DNA of 64,000 nucleotides from Sulfurimicrobium sp031426915 (GCA_031426915.1 JASJPB010000025.1:62001-126000), one strand, 5' to 3'; shown: positions 33,270 to 42,041, counted from the first letter of the stretch. Notes: generated by a model from the sequence alone, not told the origin. A program made the numbers and translations.

Positions 33270-34793
33270 CTATTTCCAGAACGGACGACAGTTGCAGAAA
33301 GCCCGCCACACTACATCCAGGGGTGCCAGATGTTGCGTTACCCCGCGTGCGGCCCAGCCAGCCACGACCCCCCTCGCATGGGCATTCACATTACCCAGTT
33401 CTGCCAGCAAATGCTGGGTGGTGGCCGCATCGTTGAGCACACCCAGTTCATCCTGCAGGGCTGCCATGGCCTCCAGGTATGAACGGGAAAATTTTTTCGG
33501 GTAAAGGGCGGCAAAAAATTCCGTTGCATAGCGCAGCTTCTTGACGGCGATGCGAACCTGATGCCGCTCTTCGGGCGGCATTTCGGACAGTCCAGGGCCG
33601 TGGCGATGAACCGTCTTGTGGTGCTTGGCCAGCATGCGCCGGGCCAGATCCATCACCGGATCCTGAAGCCGCAAATTGTGCTCCGCGCTTGCCTGCTCAT
33701 GCCATCCATCGGCAAGAAGCCAGGCCCCAAGGCTGAGCAAAAGGCGGTTATAGCGCGGCGAAAGCAGGGCCTGCCGGGCGGATTCCCGGGCTGCGGCCTG
33801 GGCTTTGAAAACGGCTGCTTGCAGCTGCAGCAGGCTTTTATCGCCGGGAAATTGCTCCAGAATGGCGGGCAGGGTTTGGCTAGCACAGACGTCCCAGTTG
33901 CGCACCGGCCCAAGCTCGCAAGCAATCCATTTGAGCTCGTCCGCGATAGTGGCATAGCTTTCCCTGGGAATGGCCGCAGCGAACAGCGGCAAGGCAGAAC
34001 GCAGGCGGCGCAACGCAACCCGCATCTGGTGCACATACTCGGGGTCGGTGGCGCTGAGCACGCCTTCCTGATTGGCCGTACAGTGGCCGATACAGTCCCA
34101 GGCGATGGCCTGGAATGCCTGCGCCACGCTCATCCCGGCACTGATTTTTGGGGTCCCCGCTTTGACCAGGGGCGGCGGGGCGGCTTGGAACAGGTTATAT
34201 CCCCGTTCCGCCTTGTTGGTATTTTCCAGCCGGAGCGGAATGGCTTGCTGCAACTCCAGCGCGGTCTGGTAAAGACGCGCCGGGTTCCCCTGCTTCAGTT
34301 CGAGCTCGACTTCAAACAACGGAAAACTGCGACTGCCGCTTTTCACTTCCCCCTGGTCCAGCGCCAGTTCCACCGCGTCCCCATTGTCCCATTGCAGCAG
34401 CCACACCACGCGCCTGAACTCGGTGGTGAACACGGCCTGCAGGCCATCCCGCACCGCCGGTGAGAATAATAGTCTGGCCAGCGCGGGTTCACGAATTTTG
34501 GTGAGGTCCGGATGGGCGTGCGCCACCGGGTCTTCCCACTCACCGCGCCGGTGCAAGCCCGCCTTGACTTCGCCCCCCCCCTTTACCGTCTGTATCCAGC
34601 GCGAGCCGACACGGCGTACACGCAGCGCGATGCGCTGCTGTCTCAGGATCAAATCCGGAGTGTCGAAATAGATGCTGACCAGATGTTGGGTGCGTGGCCG
34701 CCCAGGGGCCAGGGTCTTGAGCAGGGCATGGCGGCGCAGCTTGCCGATATCGGCCGGGTCGATGAGAAGCTTGAGTTCTATTTCGGTAGCCAT
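33270..34793 (-). CDS. CYTH and CHAD domain protein, polyphosphate-binding
   Basis: The 507-residue protein joins two domains that act on phosphate polymers. The N-terminal CYTH domain (about 1-200) begins with the ExExK signature (E4, E6, K8) and has a series of paired basic and acidic strands forming the triphosphate tunnel; relatives hydrolyse inorganic triphosphate. The C-terminal CHAD domain (about 215-505) is helical and rich in conserved histidines and basic residues, for example QMRVALRRLRSALPLF and HQVRIAVKKLRYATEFF. CHAD domains are known to bind polyphosphate granules. The Shine-Dalgarno sequence gaggg precedes the ATG. It lies ten bases after the ParA-like gene, itself overlapping ppk1, so it belongs to the ppk1 operon. 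Confidence 0.93.
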   Translation of the reverse strand: MATEIELKLLIDPADIGKLRRHALLKTLAPGRPRTQHLVSIYFDTPDLILRQQRIALRVRRVGSRWIQTVKGGGEVKAGLHRRGEWEDPVAHAHPDLTKIREPALARLLFSPAVRDGLQAVFTTEFRRVVWLLQWDNGDAVELALDQGEVKSGSRSFPLFEVELELKQGNPARLYQTALELQQAIPLRLENTNKAERGYNLFQAAPPPLVKAGTPKISAGMSVAQAFQAIAWDCIGHCTANQEGVLSATDPEYVHQMRVALRRLRSALPLFAAAIPRESYATIADELKWIACELGPVRNWDVCASQTLPAILEQFPGDKSLLQLQAAVFKAQAAARESARQALLSPRYNRLLLSLGAWLLADGWHEQASAEHNLRLQDPVMDLARRMLAKHHKTVHRHGPGLSEMPPEERHQVRIAVKKLRYATEFFAALYPKKFSRSYLEAMAALQDELGVLNDAATTQHLLAELGNVNAHARGVVAGWAARGVTQHLAPLDVVWRAFCNCRPFWK

Positions 34794-34803
34794 GGGGTTT
34801 CCC

Positions 34804-35415
34804 TCAACTACCGGAAATCCAGTCCAGCAAGGGCTGCCACTGTTCCATATCCCGGCCGGCGCGGGACGGGGACAGATCGAACAGGCTCACACCATCGTTT
34901 GCGCATTGAACGTAGAGCTGGGTATCGCGCAGGTAGGTCAGAACCGGAAACTCCACCGTCAGCAGAAACTCGGCCAATTCCGCAGCGGAACGGGTGCGGG
35001 GATCGACCCGCATGCCCACCATGGCCACCTGGCTTTTTTCCTTGCGCACCGCCTTTTCTTCGCGCAGGACCTGGAGAAAATCGCTGGTCGCCAGCATGTC
35101 GAAGGCCGAGGGCTGTACCGGCACGACCACCAGATCCGCCAGTTTTACCGCCGCGGTCAGCTTGTCGCCATGCAAACCGGCAGGAGAATCGATCACCATC
35201 CAGTCAGGCCGCTCCACCTGTTTTCGCGCCACATGGCTGTGGATGGTGGGCAGTTGCGCCGGGCGGCGCTTCAACCAGCCCGCCGCCGACTGTTGCCGGT
35301 CCAGATCGGCCAGTACCACTTGCCGTCCCTGGCTGGCAAAATAACTGGCCAGATTGATCGCCAGCGTCGTCTTGCCGCTGCCACCCTTGGGGTTGGCAAT
35401 GAGGATGGATTTCAT
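34804..35415 (-). CDS. ParA/MinD-type ATPase overlapping ppk1
   Basis: A short ParA-family ATPase of 203 residues without the N-terminal DNA-binding domain of plasmid ParA. It has the deviant Walker A box KGGSGKTT (10-17) with signature lysine K10, the Walker A' segment ADLDRQQSA (36-44), and the Walker B-like IDSPAG (71-76). Such ATPases dimerise on ATP, bind the nucleoid and space cargoes such as chemoreceptor arrays (ParC/PpfA), carboxysomes (McdA) or chromosomes. No ParB follows. The ATG at 35415 overlaps the ppk1 stop (ATGA), and the CYTH/CHAD gene starts ten bases after its stop. The cargo may therefore be the polyphosphate granule; this is inference from context. Confidence 0.88.
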   Translation of the reverse strand: MKSILIANPKGGSGKTTLAINLASYFASQGRQVVLADLDRQQSAAGWLKRRPAQLPTIHSHVARKQVERPDWMVIDSPAGLHGDKLTAAVKLADLVVVPVQPSAFDMLATSDFLQVLREEKAVRKEKSQVAMVGMRVDPRTRSAAELAEFLLTVEFPVLTYLRDTQLYVQCANDGVSLFDLSPSRAGRDMEQWQPLLDWISGS

Positions 35416-37490
35416 GGCAAGGGTGTGGCCATCAACGCCAGGAGCTGGCTTTGCGCCGAAACCGGCCTGGCGCGGCGCGAAACCTTGCGGCGATAAACGC
35501 CATCCGCACCCATTTCCCAAGTCTGGCAATTATCCTTGAGGTAGGGATCGAGGCCCTCCTTGATGACCCGTTTCTTCAGGCGCGGATCAAGCACGGGGAA
35601 CGCCACCTCGATACGCCGGAACAGGTTGCGGGTCATCCAGTCGGCGCTGGAAAGATAGACATCCTGCGCACCGTTGTTGCGGAAATAGAAAATCCGGCTG
35701 TGCTCCAGAAACCGCCCGATCACCGAACGCACCCGGATATTTTCCGACACCCCGGGAATCCCCGGACGCAAGGCGCACACACCGCGCACCACGAGATCGA
35801 TTTTGACACCGGCGCAGGACGCCTCGTAAAGCGCCTGAATCACTTCCGGCTCCAGCAGCGAATTCATTTTGGCGATGATGGCGGCGGGGCGCCCGGCCTT
35901 GGCGTGCGCAATTTCGCCGCGAATCGCCTTGAGCAGCTGGGGCAGCATGGTGAAGGGCGACTGCCACAGATGGGCGTGCTTGCTTGCCTTGCCCAGGCCG
36001 GTGAGCTGGGCGAAAACATCGGACATGTCGCTGCAGATCTCGTCGTTGCAGGTAAACAGGCCGAAATCCGTGTACAGCCTGGCGGTACGCGGATGGTAAT
36101 TGCCCGTTCCGAGGTGCGCATAGCGTTTGAGCTTGCCTTCCTCGCGCCGCACCACCAGCAGCATCTTGGCGTGGGTCTTGTAGCCCACCACGCCGTACAC
36201 CACATGGGCGCCCGCTTCTTCCAGACGCGCCGCCCAGTTGATGTTGGCCTCCTCGTCGAAGCGTGCCAGCAGTTCCACCACCACCGTCACTTCCTTGCCA
36301 TTCTTGGCCGCCCTGATGAGGGCATCCATCAGCACCGATTCGGACCCGGTGCGGTACACCGTCTGCTTGATGGCCAGGACACCGGGATCGTCCGCCGCCT
36401 GCTGGAGAAAATCGACCACCGGGTTGAACGACTGGTAAGGCTGGTGAATCAGCACATCTCCCGTGCGGATGGCATAGAACATGTCGGTCTGCGTGTCTTG
36501 CAGACACAGCGGGATGCCCGGGATAAAGAGCGGATATTTCAGATCGGGGCGATCCACCGAATCGGGAATCTGGAACAAACGCACCAGATTCACCAGGCCG
36601 TTGACCTGGTACAAGTCATCCGGCCCGAGATTGAACTGGCCGAGCAGGAATTCAGCCATTTCGGGCGAGCAGTTGTCCGCCACTTCGAGTCGCACCGCAT
36701 TGCCGAAATGGCGGTGGGAAAGCTCGCCTTGCAGCGCCTGGCGCAAGTTGGTCATTTCCTCCTCGTCGACGAAGAGGTTGGAATTGCGCGTGACCCGGAA
36801 CTGGTAGCAGCCTTTTACGTGCATGCCGGTAAAAAGCTCCCCGACATGCGCATGGAGAATGGAAGAAAGAAACACCAAGCCATATTCGTGACCGGCGATC
36901 TCCTTGGGCAACTGGATCACCCGCGGCAACACCCGTGGCGCCTGTACGATCGCCGCCCCGGAGTTGCGGCCGAAGGCATCCTTGCCTTCCAGCTCGACGG
37001 CGAAATTGAGGCTCTTGTTCACCACCCGCGGGAAGGGATGAGACGGGTCCAGCCCGATCGGCGTCAGGACCGGCATCACTTCGCGGAAGAAATAAGCCTT
37101 GATCCACTCGCTCTGTTCCACGGTCCAGTGCGTGCGGCGCAAAAAGCGGATGTCCTGGCGCGCCAGGGCGGGCAGGATCACCTCGTTGAGCAGCTTGTAC
37201 TGCTGCTCCACAAGCACATGCGCCTCTTGGCTCACCTGCTCGAACACCTGGCGCGGCGACATCTTCTCCGGCCCGGTGACCACGCTCTTGAACTTGATCT
37301 GCTCCTTGAGGCCAGCGACGCGAATTTCGAAAAACTCGTCCAGGTTACTGCTGACGATGCACAGGAACTTCAGGCGTTCAAGAATCGGATTGGCGTCGTC
37401 TGCCGCCTGCTCCAGCACGCGCCGGTTGAAGGCGAGCTGGGAAAGCTCGCGGTTGATGAAGTATTCCGCTGCATTGAACTTTGATGTCAT
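35412..37490 (-). CDS. ppk1: Polyphosphate kinase 1
   Basis: PPK1 polymerises the gamma-phosphate of ATP into polyphosphate through a phosphohistidine intermediate, at the inner face of the membrane or at granules. The 692-residue protein has the N, head and two phospholipase-D-like C domains. The autophosphorylated histidine lies in GYKTHAKM (H440) and the second histidine in EHSRIFYF (H597). NRELSQLAFNRRVLEQA, the family start, is at residues 13-29. A ggag Shine-Dalgarno sequence precedes the ATG. It begins 30 bp after yggX and overlaps the ParA-like gene by four bases, so yggX-ppk1-parA-CYTH/CHAD is probably one transcript. Confidence 0.97.
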   Translation of the reverse strand: MTSKFNAAEYFINRELSQLAFNRRVLEQAADDANPILERLKFLCIVSSNLDEFFEIRVAGLKEQIKFKSVVTGPEKMSPRQVFEQVSQEAHVLVEQQYKLLNEVILPALARQDIRFLRRTHWTVEQSEWIKAYFFREVMPVLTPIGLDPSHPFPRVVNKSLNFAVELEGKDAFGRNSGAAIVQAPRVLPRVIQLPKEIAGHEYGLVFLSSILHAHVGELFTGMHVKGCYQFRVTRNSNLFVDEEEMTNLRQALQGELSHRHFGNAVRLEVADNCSPEMAEFLLGQFNLGPDDLYQVNGLVNLVRLFQIPDSVDRPDLKYPLFIPGIPLCLQDTQTDMFYAIRTGDVLIHQPYQSFNPVVDFLQQAADDPGVLAIKQTVYRTGSESVLMDALIRAAKNGKEVTVVVELLARFDEEANINWAARLEEAGAHVVYGVVGYKTHAKMLLVVRREEGKLKRYAHLGTGNYHPRTARLYTDFGLFTCNDEICSDMSDVFAQLTGLGKASKHAHLWQSPFTMLPQLLKAIRGEIAHAKAGRPAAIIAKMNSLLEPEVIQALYEASCAGVKIDLVVRGVCALRPGIPGVSENIRVRSVIGRFLEHSRIFYFRNNGAQDVYLSSADWMTRNLFRRIEVAFPVLDPRLKKRVIKEGLDPYLKDNCQTWEMGADGVYRRKVSRRARPVSAQSQLLALMATPLP

Positions 37491-37520
37491 CCTGGCTCCG
37501 CCATCGGGGTTATACCTGAC

Positions 37521-37793
37521 TTACTTTTTCTGCGGCACATAACCCTGCGCTTTGTCCGCGCCTGCGCCGAAGAAATAAGCTTCGGTCTGCTCGGCCAGGT
37601 ACTTGCGCGCGCTGGGATCGGCCAGGGTAAGCCGGTTTTCGTTCACCAGCATGGTCTGCTGCTTGATCCAGCCCGCCCAGGCTTCCTTGGAAACGTTTTC
37701 ATAGATGCGCTTGCCCAGTTCGCCCGGATAAGGAGGGAAATCCAGCCCCTCGGCTTCGCGACCAAGCTTGATGCAGTTAACCATTCTCGCCAT
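37521..37793 (-). CDS. yggX: YggX-type iron trafficking / oxidative damage protection protein
   Basis: This 90-residue cytoplasmic protein matches the YggX family, which protects iron-sulfur clusters and limits iron-driven oxidative damage. The conserved N-terminal cysteine is in MVNCIKLG (C7), and EGLDFPPYPGELGKRI (14-29) and WAGWIKQQTMLVNENRL (39-55) are characteristic. The ATG at 37793 has an aagga-type Shine-Dalgarno sequence. It is the first gene of the probable ppk1 operon. In many genomes yggX neighbours mutY; here it does not. Confidence 0.94.
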   Translation of the reverse strand: MARMVNCIKLGREAEGLDFPPYPGELGKRIYENVSKEAWAGWIKQQTMLVNENRLTLADPSARKYLAEQTEAYFFGAGADKAQGYVPQKK

Positions 37794-37906
37794 GTGTATT
37801 ACTCCTTCTCTGTTTAACCGCTGATAATAACCAAAAACCCCTGCACAAACTACCGCGCACAGGCCAATTTTCTATACTTCAGGCTGGATATGCCATAATT
37901 CAAGCC

Positions 37907-38773
37907 ATGCAATGGTTTTTCCGACAATTCGCGCGGCTTCCACTGGCGTGGCTGCATGCCCTGGGCGTCGCCACCGGCTGGCTTATCTACTGGTCATCAT
38001 CCTCGTACGCCGCGCGCATGCGGGAAAACATCGTCCACAGCGGCTTGTGTGACTCCTCGCAGGCCTGCCAGCCACTGCTACGGCAAGCCATCGGCGAGGC
38101 AGGAAAAAGCGTGCTGGAACTGCCCGCAGTGTGGCTGCGGCCATACCAGCAGGTGCTGCAACTGGTGCGCGAGGTCGAAGGATGGGAGCAGGTGGAAGCG
38201 CTGGCCCGCGCTGGGCGCGGCATCATCTTCCTCACCCCGCATCTGGGCTGCTTCGAGATCTCCAGCCTGTTCATCGCGAATCACATGCCGATCACCATTC
38301 TTTACCGCCCGCCCAAACTGCGCTGGACCGAAGCCCCCATGCTGGCCGGGCGCGGCCGCGGCCAGGTCAGCATGGCGCCGACCGACCTCAAGGGCGTCAA
38401 AGCCCTGCTCAAGGCCCTCAAGCGCGGCCAGTCCGCCGGCATCCTGCCGGACCAGGTGCCGGGCAAGGGCGACGGCGTGTGGGCGGATTTTTTCGGACGC
38501 CCGGCCTATACCATGACGTTGGTGCAGCGCCTGCAGCAGTCCACCCATGCCGCCATCGTGCTGGTATTCGCCGAACGCCTGCCGCAGGGGATGGGCTACG
38601 ACCTGTGGTTCCAGCCGCTGGCCGAGGATTTGCCGCAAGACGCGGCGCTGGCCGCACGCGCGCTCAATGCGGCGGTCGAGGATCTGGCCCGGCGCAACCC
38701 GGCGCAGTACCTGTGGAGCTACAACCGCTACAAGGCGCCCAAAGGCTCCAGAGAAGAAGCTGAACAGCAGTGA
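37907..38773 (+). CDS. Lysophospholipid/lipid A-type acyltransferase, HX4E form
   Basis: A 288-residue inner-membrane acyltransferase of the LpxL/HtrB superfamily, with an N-terminal hydrophobic anchor (LPLAWLHALGVATGWLIYW). Residues 112-117 read HLGCFE, an H-x4-E in place of the usual HX4D. LVQRLQQSTHAAIVLVFAERLP follows in the C-terminal half. Enzymes of this family add a secondary acyl chain to Kdo2-lipid IVA. It overlaps the next acyltransferase gene by four bases (GTGA), so the pair is translated together and may add the two different secondary chains. The substrate cannot be read from the sequence. Confidence 0.88.
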   Translation: MQWFFRQFARLPLAWLHALGVATGWLIYWSSSSYAARMRENIVHSGLCDSSQACQPLLRQAIGEAGKSVLELPAVWLRPYQQVLQLVREVEGWEQVEALARAGRGIIFLTPHLGCFEISSLFIANHMPITILYRPPKLRWTEAPMLAGRGRGQVSMAPTDLKGVKALLKALKRGQSAGILPDQVPGKGDGVWADFFGRPAYTMTLVQRLQQSTHAAIVLVFAERLPQGMGYDLWFQPLAEDLPQDAALAARALNAAVEDLARRNPAQYLWSYNRYKAPKGSREEAEQQ

Positions 38774-39642
38774 TCCGCTTCGGCATCCTCGTCTTCTGGC
38801 TGTTGCACTTCCTGCCCTTGCCCCTGCTTGCGCCCATCGGCAAGGGCCTGGGCATGTTGCTCTACTGGCTGGGGCGGGAACGGCGGCGGGTGGCGCGCAT
38901 CAACCTGCGCCTGTGCTTTCCCGAAATGCCGGAGACGCAACGCGAAAAGCTGGTACGCGCCCACTTCCGCGCCTTCGGCCAGAGCCTGCTCGACCGCGGC
39001 ATCCTGTGGTGGTCGTCAGAGCGGCGGCTACGGCGCCTGGTGCAGGTGGAAGGACTGGATCACCTGCAGGCGGCGCAGGGCCGCCCGGTAATCTGGCTCG
39101 CCCCGCATTTCGTCGGCCTCGACATGGGCGGCGTGCGCCTGACCGCCGACCACCCGCTGGTTTCCATGTACAGCCGGCAAAAAAGCAAGGCCATCGACGA
39201 CCTGCTGCTGCACGCCCGTACCCGCTTCAATCCCTGCATCATGGTATCGCGCCAGGAAGGTCTGAAGCCGGTCATCAAGGCAATGAAACAAGGCCTGCCG
39301 TTCTACTATCTGCCGGATATGGATTTCGGCGCCCGCGACGCCGAATTCGTGCCCTTCTTCGGCGTGCGCGCCGCCACCGTCACCGCGCTGCCACGCCTGG
39401 CCAAGCTCGCTGGCGCGGTCGTGATTCCCGTCGTGACCCGCCAGTTGCCCGGCGGCAAGGGCTATGTGGCACGCATCCACCCCGCCTGGGAAAACTTTCC
39501 CAGCAGCGACAGCTACGCCGATACCTTGCGCATGAACCAGTTTATCGAGGAGCGGGTAAAAGAAATGCCGGAGCAGTATTTCTGGCTGCACAAGCGTTTC
39601 AAGACCCGGCCTCCGGGGGAGCGCTCGTTCTACCTGCGCTGA
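38770..39642 (+). CDS. Lipid A biosynthesis acyltransferase, HX4D form
   Basis: This 290-residue protein is a second LpxL-superfamily acyltransferase, with an N-terminal transmembrane helix (FGILVFWLLHFLPLPLLAPI), the catalytic HFVGLD (H113, D118) and the PDMDFGARDAEFVPFFG segment that is typical of LpxL/LpxM. It starts with a GTG at 38770 overlapping the previous gene. Lipid A secondary acylation at the cytoplasmic face of the inner membrane is expected; lauroyl or myristoyl preference is unknown. The last 44 bases overlap the convergent DUF2784 gene. Confidence 0.9.
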   Translation: MIRFGILVFWLLHFLPLPLLAPIGKGLGMLLYWLGRERRRVARINLRLCFPEMPETQREKLVRAHFRAFGQSLLDRGILWWSSERRLRRLVQVEGLDHLQAAQGRPVIWLAPHFVGLDMGGVRLTADHPLVSMYSRQKSKAIDDLLLHARTRFNPCIMVSRQEGLKPVIKAMKQGLPFYYLPDMDFGARDAEFVPFFGVRAATVTALPRLAKLAGAVVIPVVTRQLPGGKGYVARIHPAWENFPSSDSYADTLRMNQFIEERVKEMPEQYFWLHKRFKTRPPGERSFYLR

Positions 39643-40012
39643 CGCGTACCCTGCGCCACCACCAAGCGTAAATAACGGCATTCAGGATCAGCACCACCAG
39701 GCCCATGACCAACTGGACCTCACGCGTCAGCCCGGCCGGGTAAATTATTACCAGGATATATTGTTCGACGAAGCCGCCTGAATAGCCGCCTATCCCGCTC
39801 GCCTGACGCAACCAGTTCTCCAGCGGCGTGAGCGGGCAGATCCAGCCGGTGAACTCGATCAGCACGCCCCAGAGCACCGCCGGCAAATGAATCCAGATCA
39901 GCCGGGGCCACTTCAGGAGCAGCAACCCGCCCAGCACCACGAACAGGATGAAGGCGAAATGCAGCAGGACCACGAGATCGGCGGCGATGCCATGGAGCAT
40001 GGGAAGCGCCAT
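39599..40012 (-). CDS. DUF2784 membrane protein
   Basis: A 137-residue integral membrane protein of the DUF2784 family with about four helices: residues 9-33 (LVVLLHFAFILFVVLGGLLLL region), 40-58 around IHLPAVLWGVLIEFTGWICPLTPLE (the family motif), and two more, the last near YPAGLTREVQLVMGLVVLI. The function is unknown. Its ATG overlaps the stop of the upstream sorbosone-dehydrogenase-like gene (TAATG), so the two are coupled. The C-terminal tail runs 44 bases into the end of the convergent acyltransferase gene; the tail (after WWWRR) is variable and could be read-through of a lost stop. Confidence 0.85.
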   Translation of the reverse strand: MALPMLHGIAADLVVLLHFAFILFVVLGGLLLLKWPRLIWIHLPAVLWGVLIEFTGWICPLTPLENWLRQASGIGGYSGGFVEQYILVIIYPAGLTREVQLVMGLVVLILNAVIYAWWWRRVRVSAGRTSAPPEAGS

Positions 40013-41106
40013 TATTTCCCACCGTAGGCAATGCGGTAAATCGCACCCGCCTTGTCGTCCGAAACCAGCAGGGCGCCTTCAGGCATGACCAGCAAGTCCA
40101 CCGGCCGGCCCCAGGCCAGCCCGAAGCGCAACCAGCCCTCGGCGAAGACTTCGTAGCCGCTGGGCCGTCCATCCTTGAGGCGGACCAGGGTGATGCGGTA
40201 GCCGCTGGGCGGGACGCGGTTCCAGGAGCCGTGCTCGGCGATGAAAATCTGGTTGCGGTAGGACGGGGGAAACTGGCTGCCGGTGTAGAAGCGCATTCCC
40301 AGGGAGGCGACATGCGCGCCCAGCTCCCGAGCCGCCGGGGTGAACTCGGTGCAGGCTCGCTTGGCGCCGAATTCGGGGTCGGCGATGTTCTTGCCGTGGC
40401 AGTAGGGGTAGCCGAAATGCATGCCAGGGTGGGGCGCATGGTTCAGCTCGTCGGGAGGACGCTCGTTGCCCAGCCAGTCGCGACCGTTGTCGGTGAACCA
40501 CAGCTCGCCGCTCGCCGGATGCCAGTCGAAACCCACCGTGTTGCGCACTCCCCACACGAACTGCTCCACGCCGGAGCCGTCCGGACGCATACGGAAAATC
40601 CCGGCATAGCGCGCCGGGTCGGGCTCGCAAATGTTGCAGGGCGCCCCGACCGGGACATAGAGCAGACCGTCCGGCCCGAAGCGGATGAATTTCCAGCCGT
40701 GCTGGGCATCCGTCGGGAAGCCGTCGTACACCGCCACCGGCCGAGGGGGCTTGTCGAGACGGGTTTCAATCGCATCGTAACGCAAGATGCGGTTGATCTC
40801 GGCCACGTACAACGCGCCGTCGCGGAATGCCACGCCGTTGGGCATGTTGAGCCCGGAGGCAAGGGTCAGCACCCGCTCCGCGCGCCCGTCGCCGTCGCGG
40901 TCCTGTAGCGCGTAGAGCTTGCCCTCGCCGCGCGTGCCGACAAACAGGGTGCCGTTCGCCCCCAAGGCCATGGAGCGGGCGCCCGGCAGCCGGTCCGCAA
41001 ACACGCTGATGGTGAAACCGGGCGGCAGACGAATATCGCCCAGTGGCGGATCGGCGGCAAACGCCGGGAAACTGGCGGCCAGCAGAAAAAGGAACAGGCG
41101 CTTCAT
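40012..41106 (-). CDS. Sorbosone dehydrogenase-like, PQQ-type beta-propeller protein
   Basis: A 364-residue periplasmic protein with a signal peptide (KRLFLFLLAASFPAFA) and a six-bladed propeller fold like soluble aldose sugar dehydrogenases. Recognisable segments are RLPPGFTISVFA at the start of the mature protein, NMPNGVAFRDGALYVAEI, WGVRNTVGFDWHP near 185 and FIAEHGSWNR near 285, the usual signature of the PQQ-dependent sorbosone dehydrogenase family. Two cysteine pairs (CNIC and one later) could form disulfides or bind haem-like partners. PQQ genes are not present here. It couples to the DUF2784 gene downstream. Family sure; substrate unknown. Confidence 0.88.
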   Translation of the reverse strand: MKRLFLFLLAASFPAFAADPPLGDIRLPPGFTISVFADRLPGARSMALGANGTLFVGTRGEGKLYALQDRDGDGRAERVLTLASGLNMPNGVAFRDGALYVAEINRILRYDAIETRLDKPPRPVAVYDGFPTDAQHGWKFIRFGPDGLLYVPVGAPCNICEPDPARYAGIFRMRPDGSGVEQFVWGVRNTVGFDWHPASGELWFTDNGRDWLGNERPPDELNHAPHPGMHFGYPYCHGKNIADPEFGAKRACTEFTPAARELGAHVASLGMRFYTGSQFPPSYRNQIFIAEHGSWNRVPPSGYRITLVRLKDGRPSGYEVFAEGWLRFGLAWGRPVDLLVMPEGALLVSDDKAGAIYRIAYGGK

Positions 41107-41149
41107 CGGAACGCTCCCAGTGTAGTGTTAGCACGCTAAACGGCGCCGT

Positions 41150-41902
41150 TCACACCCGGCCCACCCGCAAGGACAGCGGCCATGTCACCCGCCGTCTTGA
41201 GAGTGGAGTCCCCCAGATTGGCGCAAGTTCCGCAGCCAGGGCATCCACCGGATCGGCGCCGTTGGCGGCGATATATCGCCCGGTCGCCGACCAGCTCCTG
41301 AAATAGCCGAGCAGTTCCGGCAGGGTCCAGCGGGTTTCCATATCGAACGCGGGAGAAGGAATTTCCGCGAAGGGAAAAGCCAGTGTCCTGTAGCCGCTTT
41401 CCACGTGCCGGCGCTCAGGCGGCCAGAAGGGACCCACGGTTTCCCGGTAGAAGGTCTGCACCAGGTTGTCGATTTCCTCCCCTTCCACGGCAAGCACGCC
41501 ATATGTCCACGCTGCCAGCACCCCGCCCGGCTTCAATACCCGCCGCGCCTCGTCATAAAAACGTTCGAGGTCGAACCAGTGCAGCGCCTGGGCGACAGTG
41601 ATGAGGTCGACCCCGGCATCCGGCAGACCGCTGTCTTCCGCTGCCGCGACACGGTATTCCACTTGCGGGTGAGAAACGGCGGCATCGATTTGCGCGCGGC
41701 TGGCATCGGTGGCGATCACGTGCCCGAAATGCGCGGCCAGGTCGAAGGATGCCTGCCCGCTACCCGCCGCACAGTCCCACGCCAGCCCATGTTCGGGCAG
41801 AATTTCCGCCAGCCACTGAAACAGGCCCGCCGGATAGGAGGGACGGAAACTGGCATAACTGGCTGAAACAGGAGCAAAATGATCGTTGAATGTGTGCTTC
41901 AT
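41150..41902 (-). CDS. Class I SAM-dependent methyltransferase
   Basis: The 250-residue protein has the Rossmann-fold methyltransferase core: DCAAGSGQAS (motif I, near residues 43-52), ATDASRAQIDAA (motif II), and LITVAQALHWFDLERFYDEARRVLKPGG (motif IV and V). The NDHFAPVSASYASFRPSYP N-terminus is common to methyltransferase family 11 proteins with an added substrate-binding region. The substrate is unknown. It lies 43 bp upstream of the sorbosone-dehydrogenase-like gene in the same direction. Confidence 0.87.
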   Translation of the reverse strand: MKHTFNDHFAPVSASYASFRPSYPAGLFQWLAEILPEHGLAWDCAAGSGQASFDLAAHFGHVIATDASRAQIDAAVSHPQVEYRVAAAEDSGLPDAGVDLITVAQALHWFDLERFYDEARRVLKPGGVLAAWTYGVLAVEGEEIDNLVQTFYRETVGPFWPPERRHVESGYRTLAFPFAEIPSPAFDMETRWTLPELLGYFRSWSATGRYIAANGADPVDALAAELAPIWGTPLSRRRVTWPLSLRVGRV

Positions 41903-42041
41903 GGATGCAAATCAGGATAATGGATAGTTGAACATGCGGCACAGGATAAAATGCACACAGTGCAATTCACAAGTACCATTTTGGCCCGCGTCTGGGTTAC
42001 CCTAACGCTACACCAACTTCTCCATCAGAACAGGAACGCAA

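Noticed and set aside
35451..37484. 677-codon open frame on the plus strand opposite ppk1
   Set aside because: It is the antisense shadow of ppk1 in a GC-rich gene and has no family resemblance.
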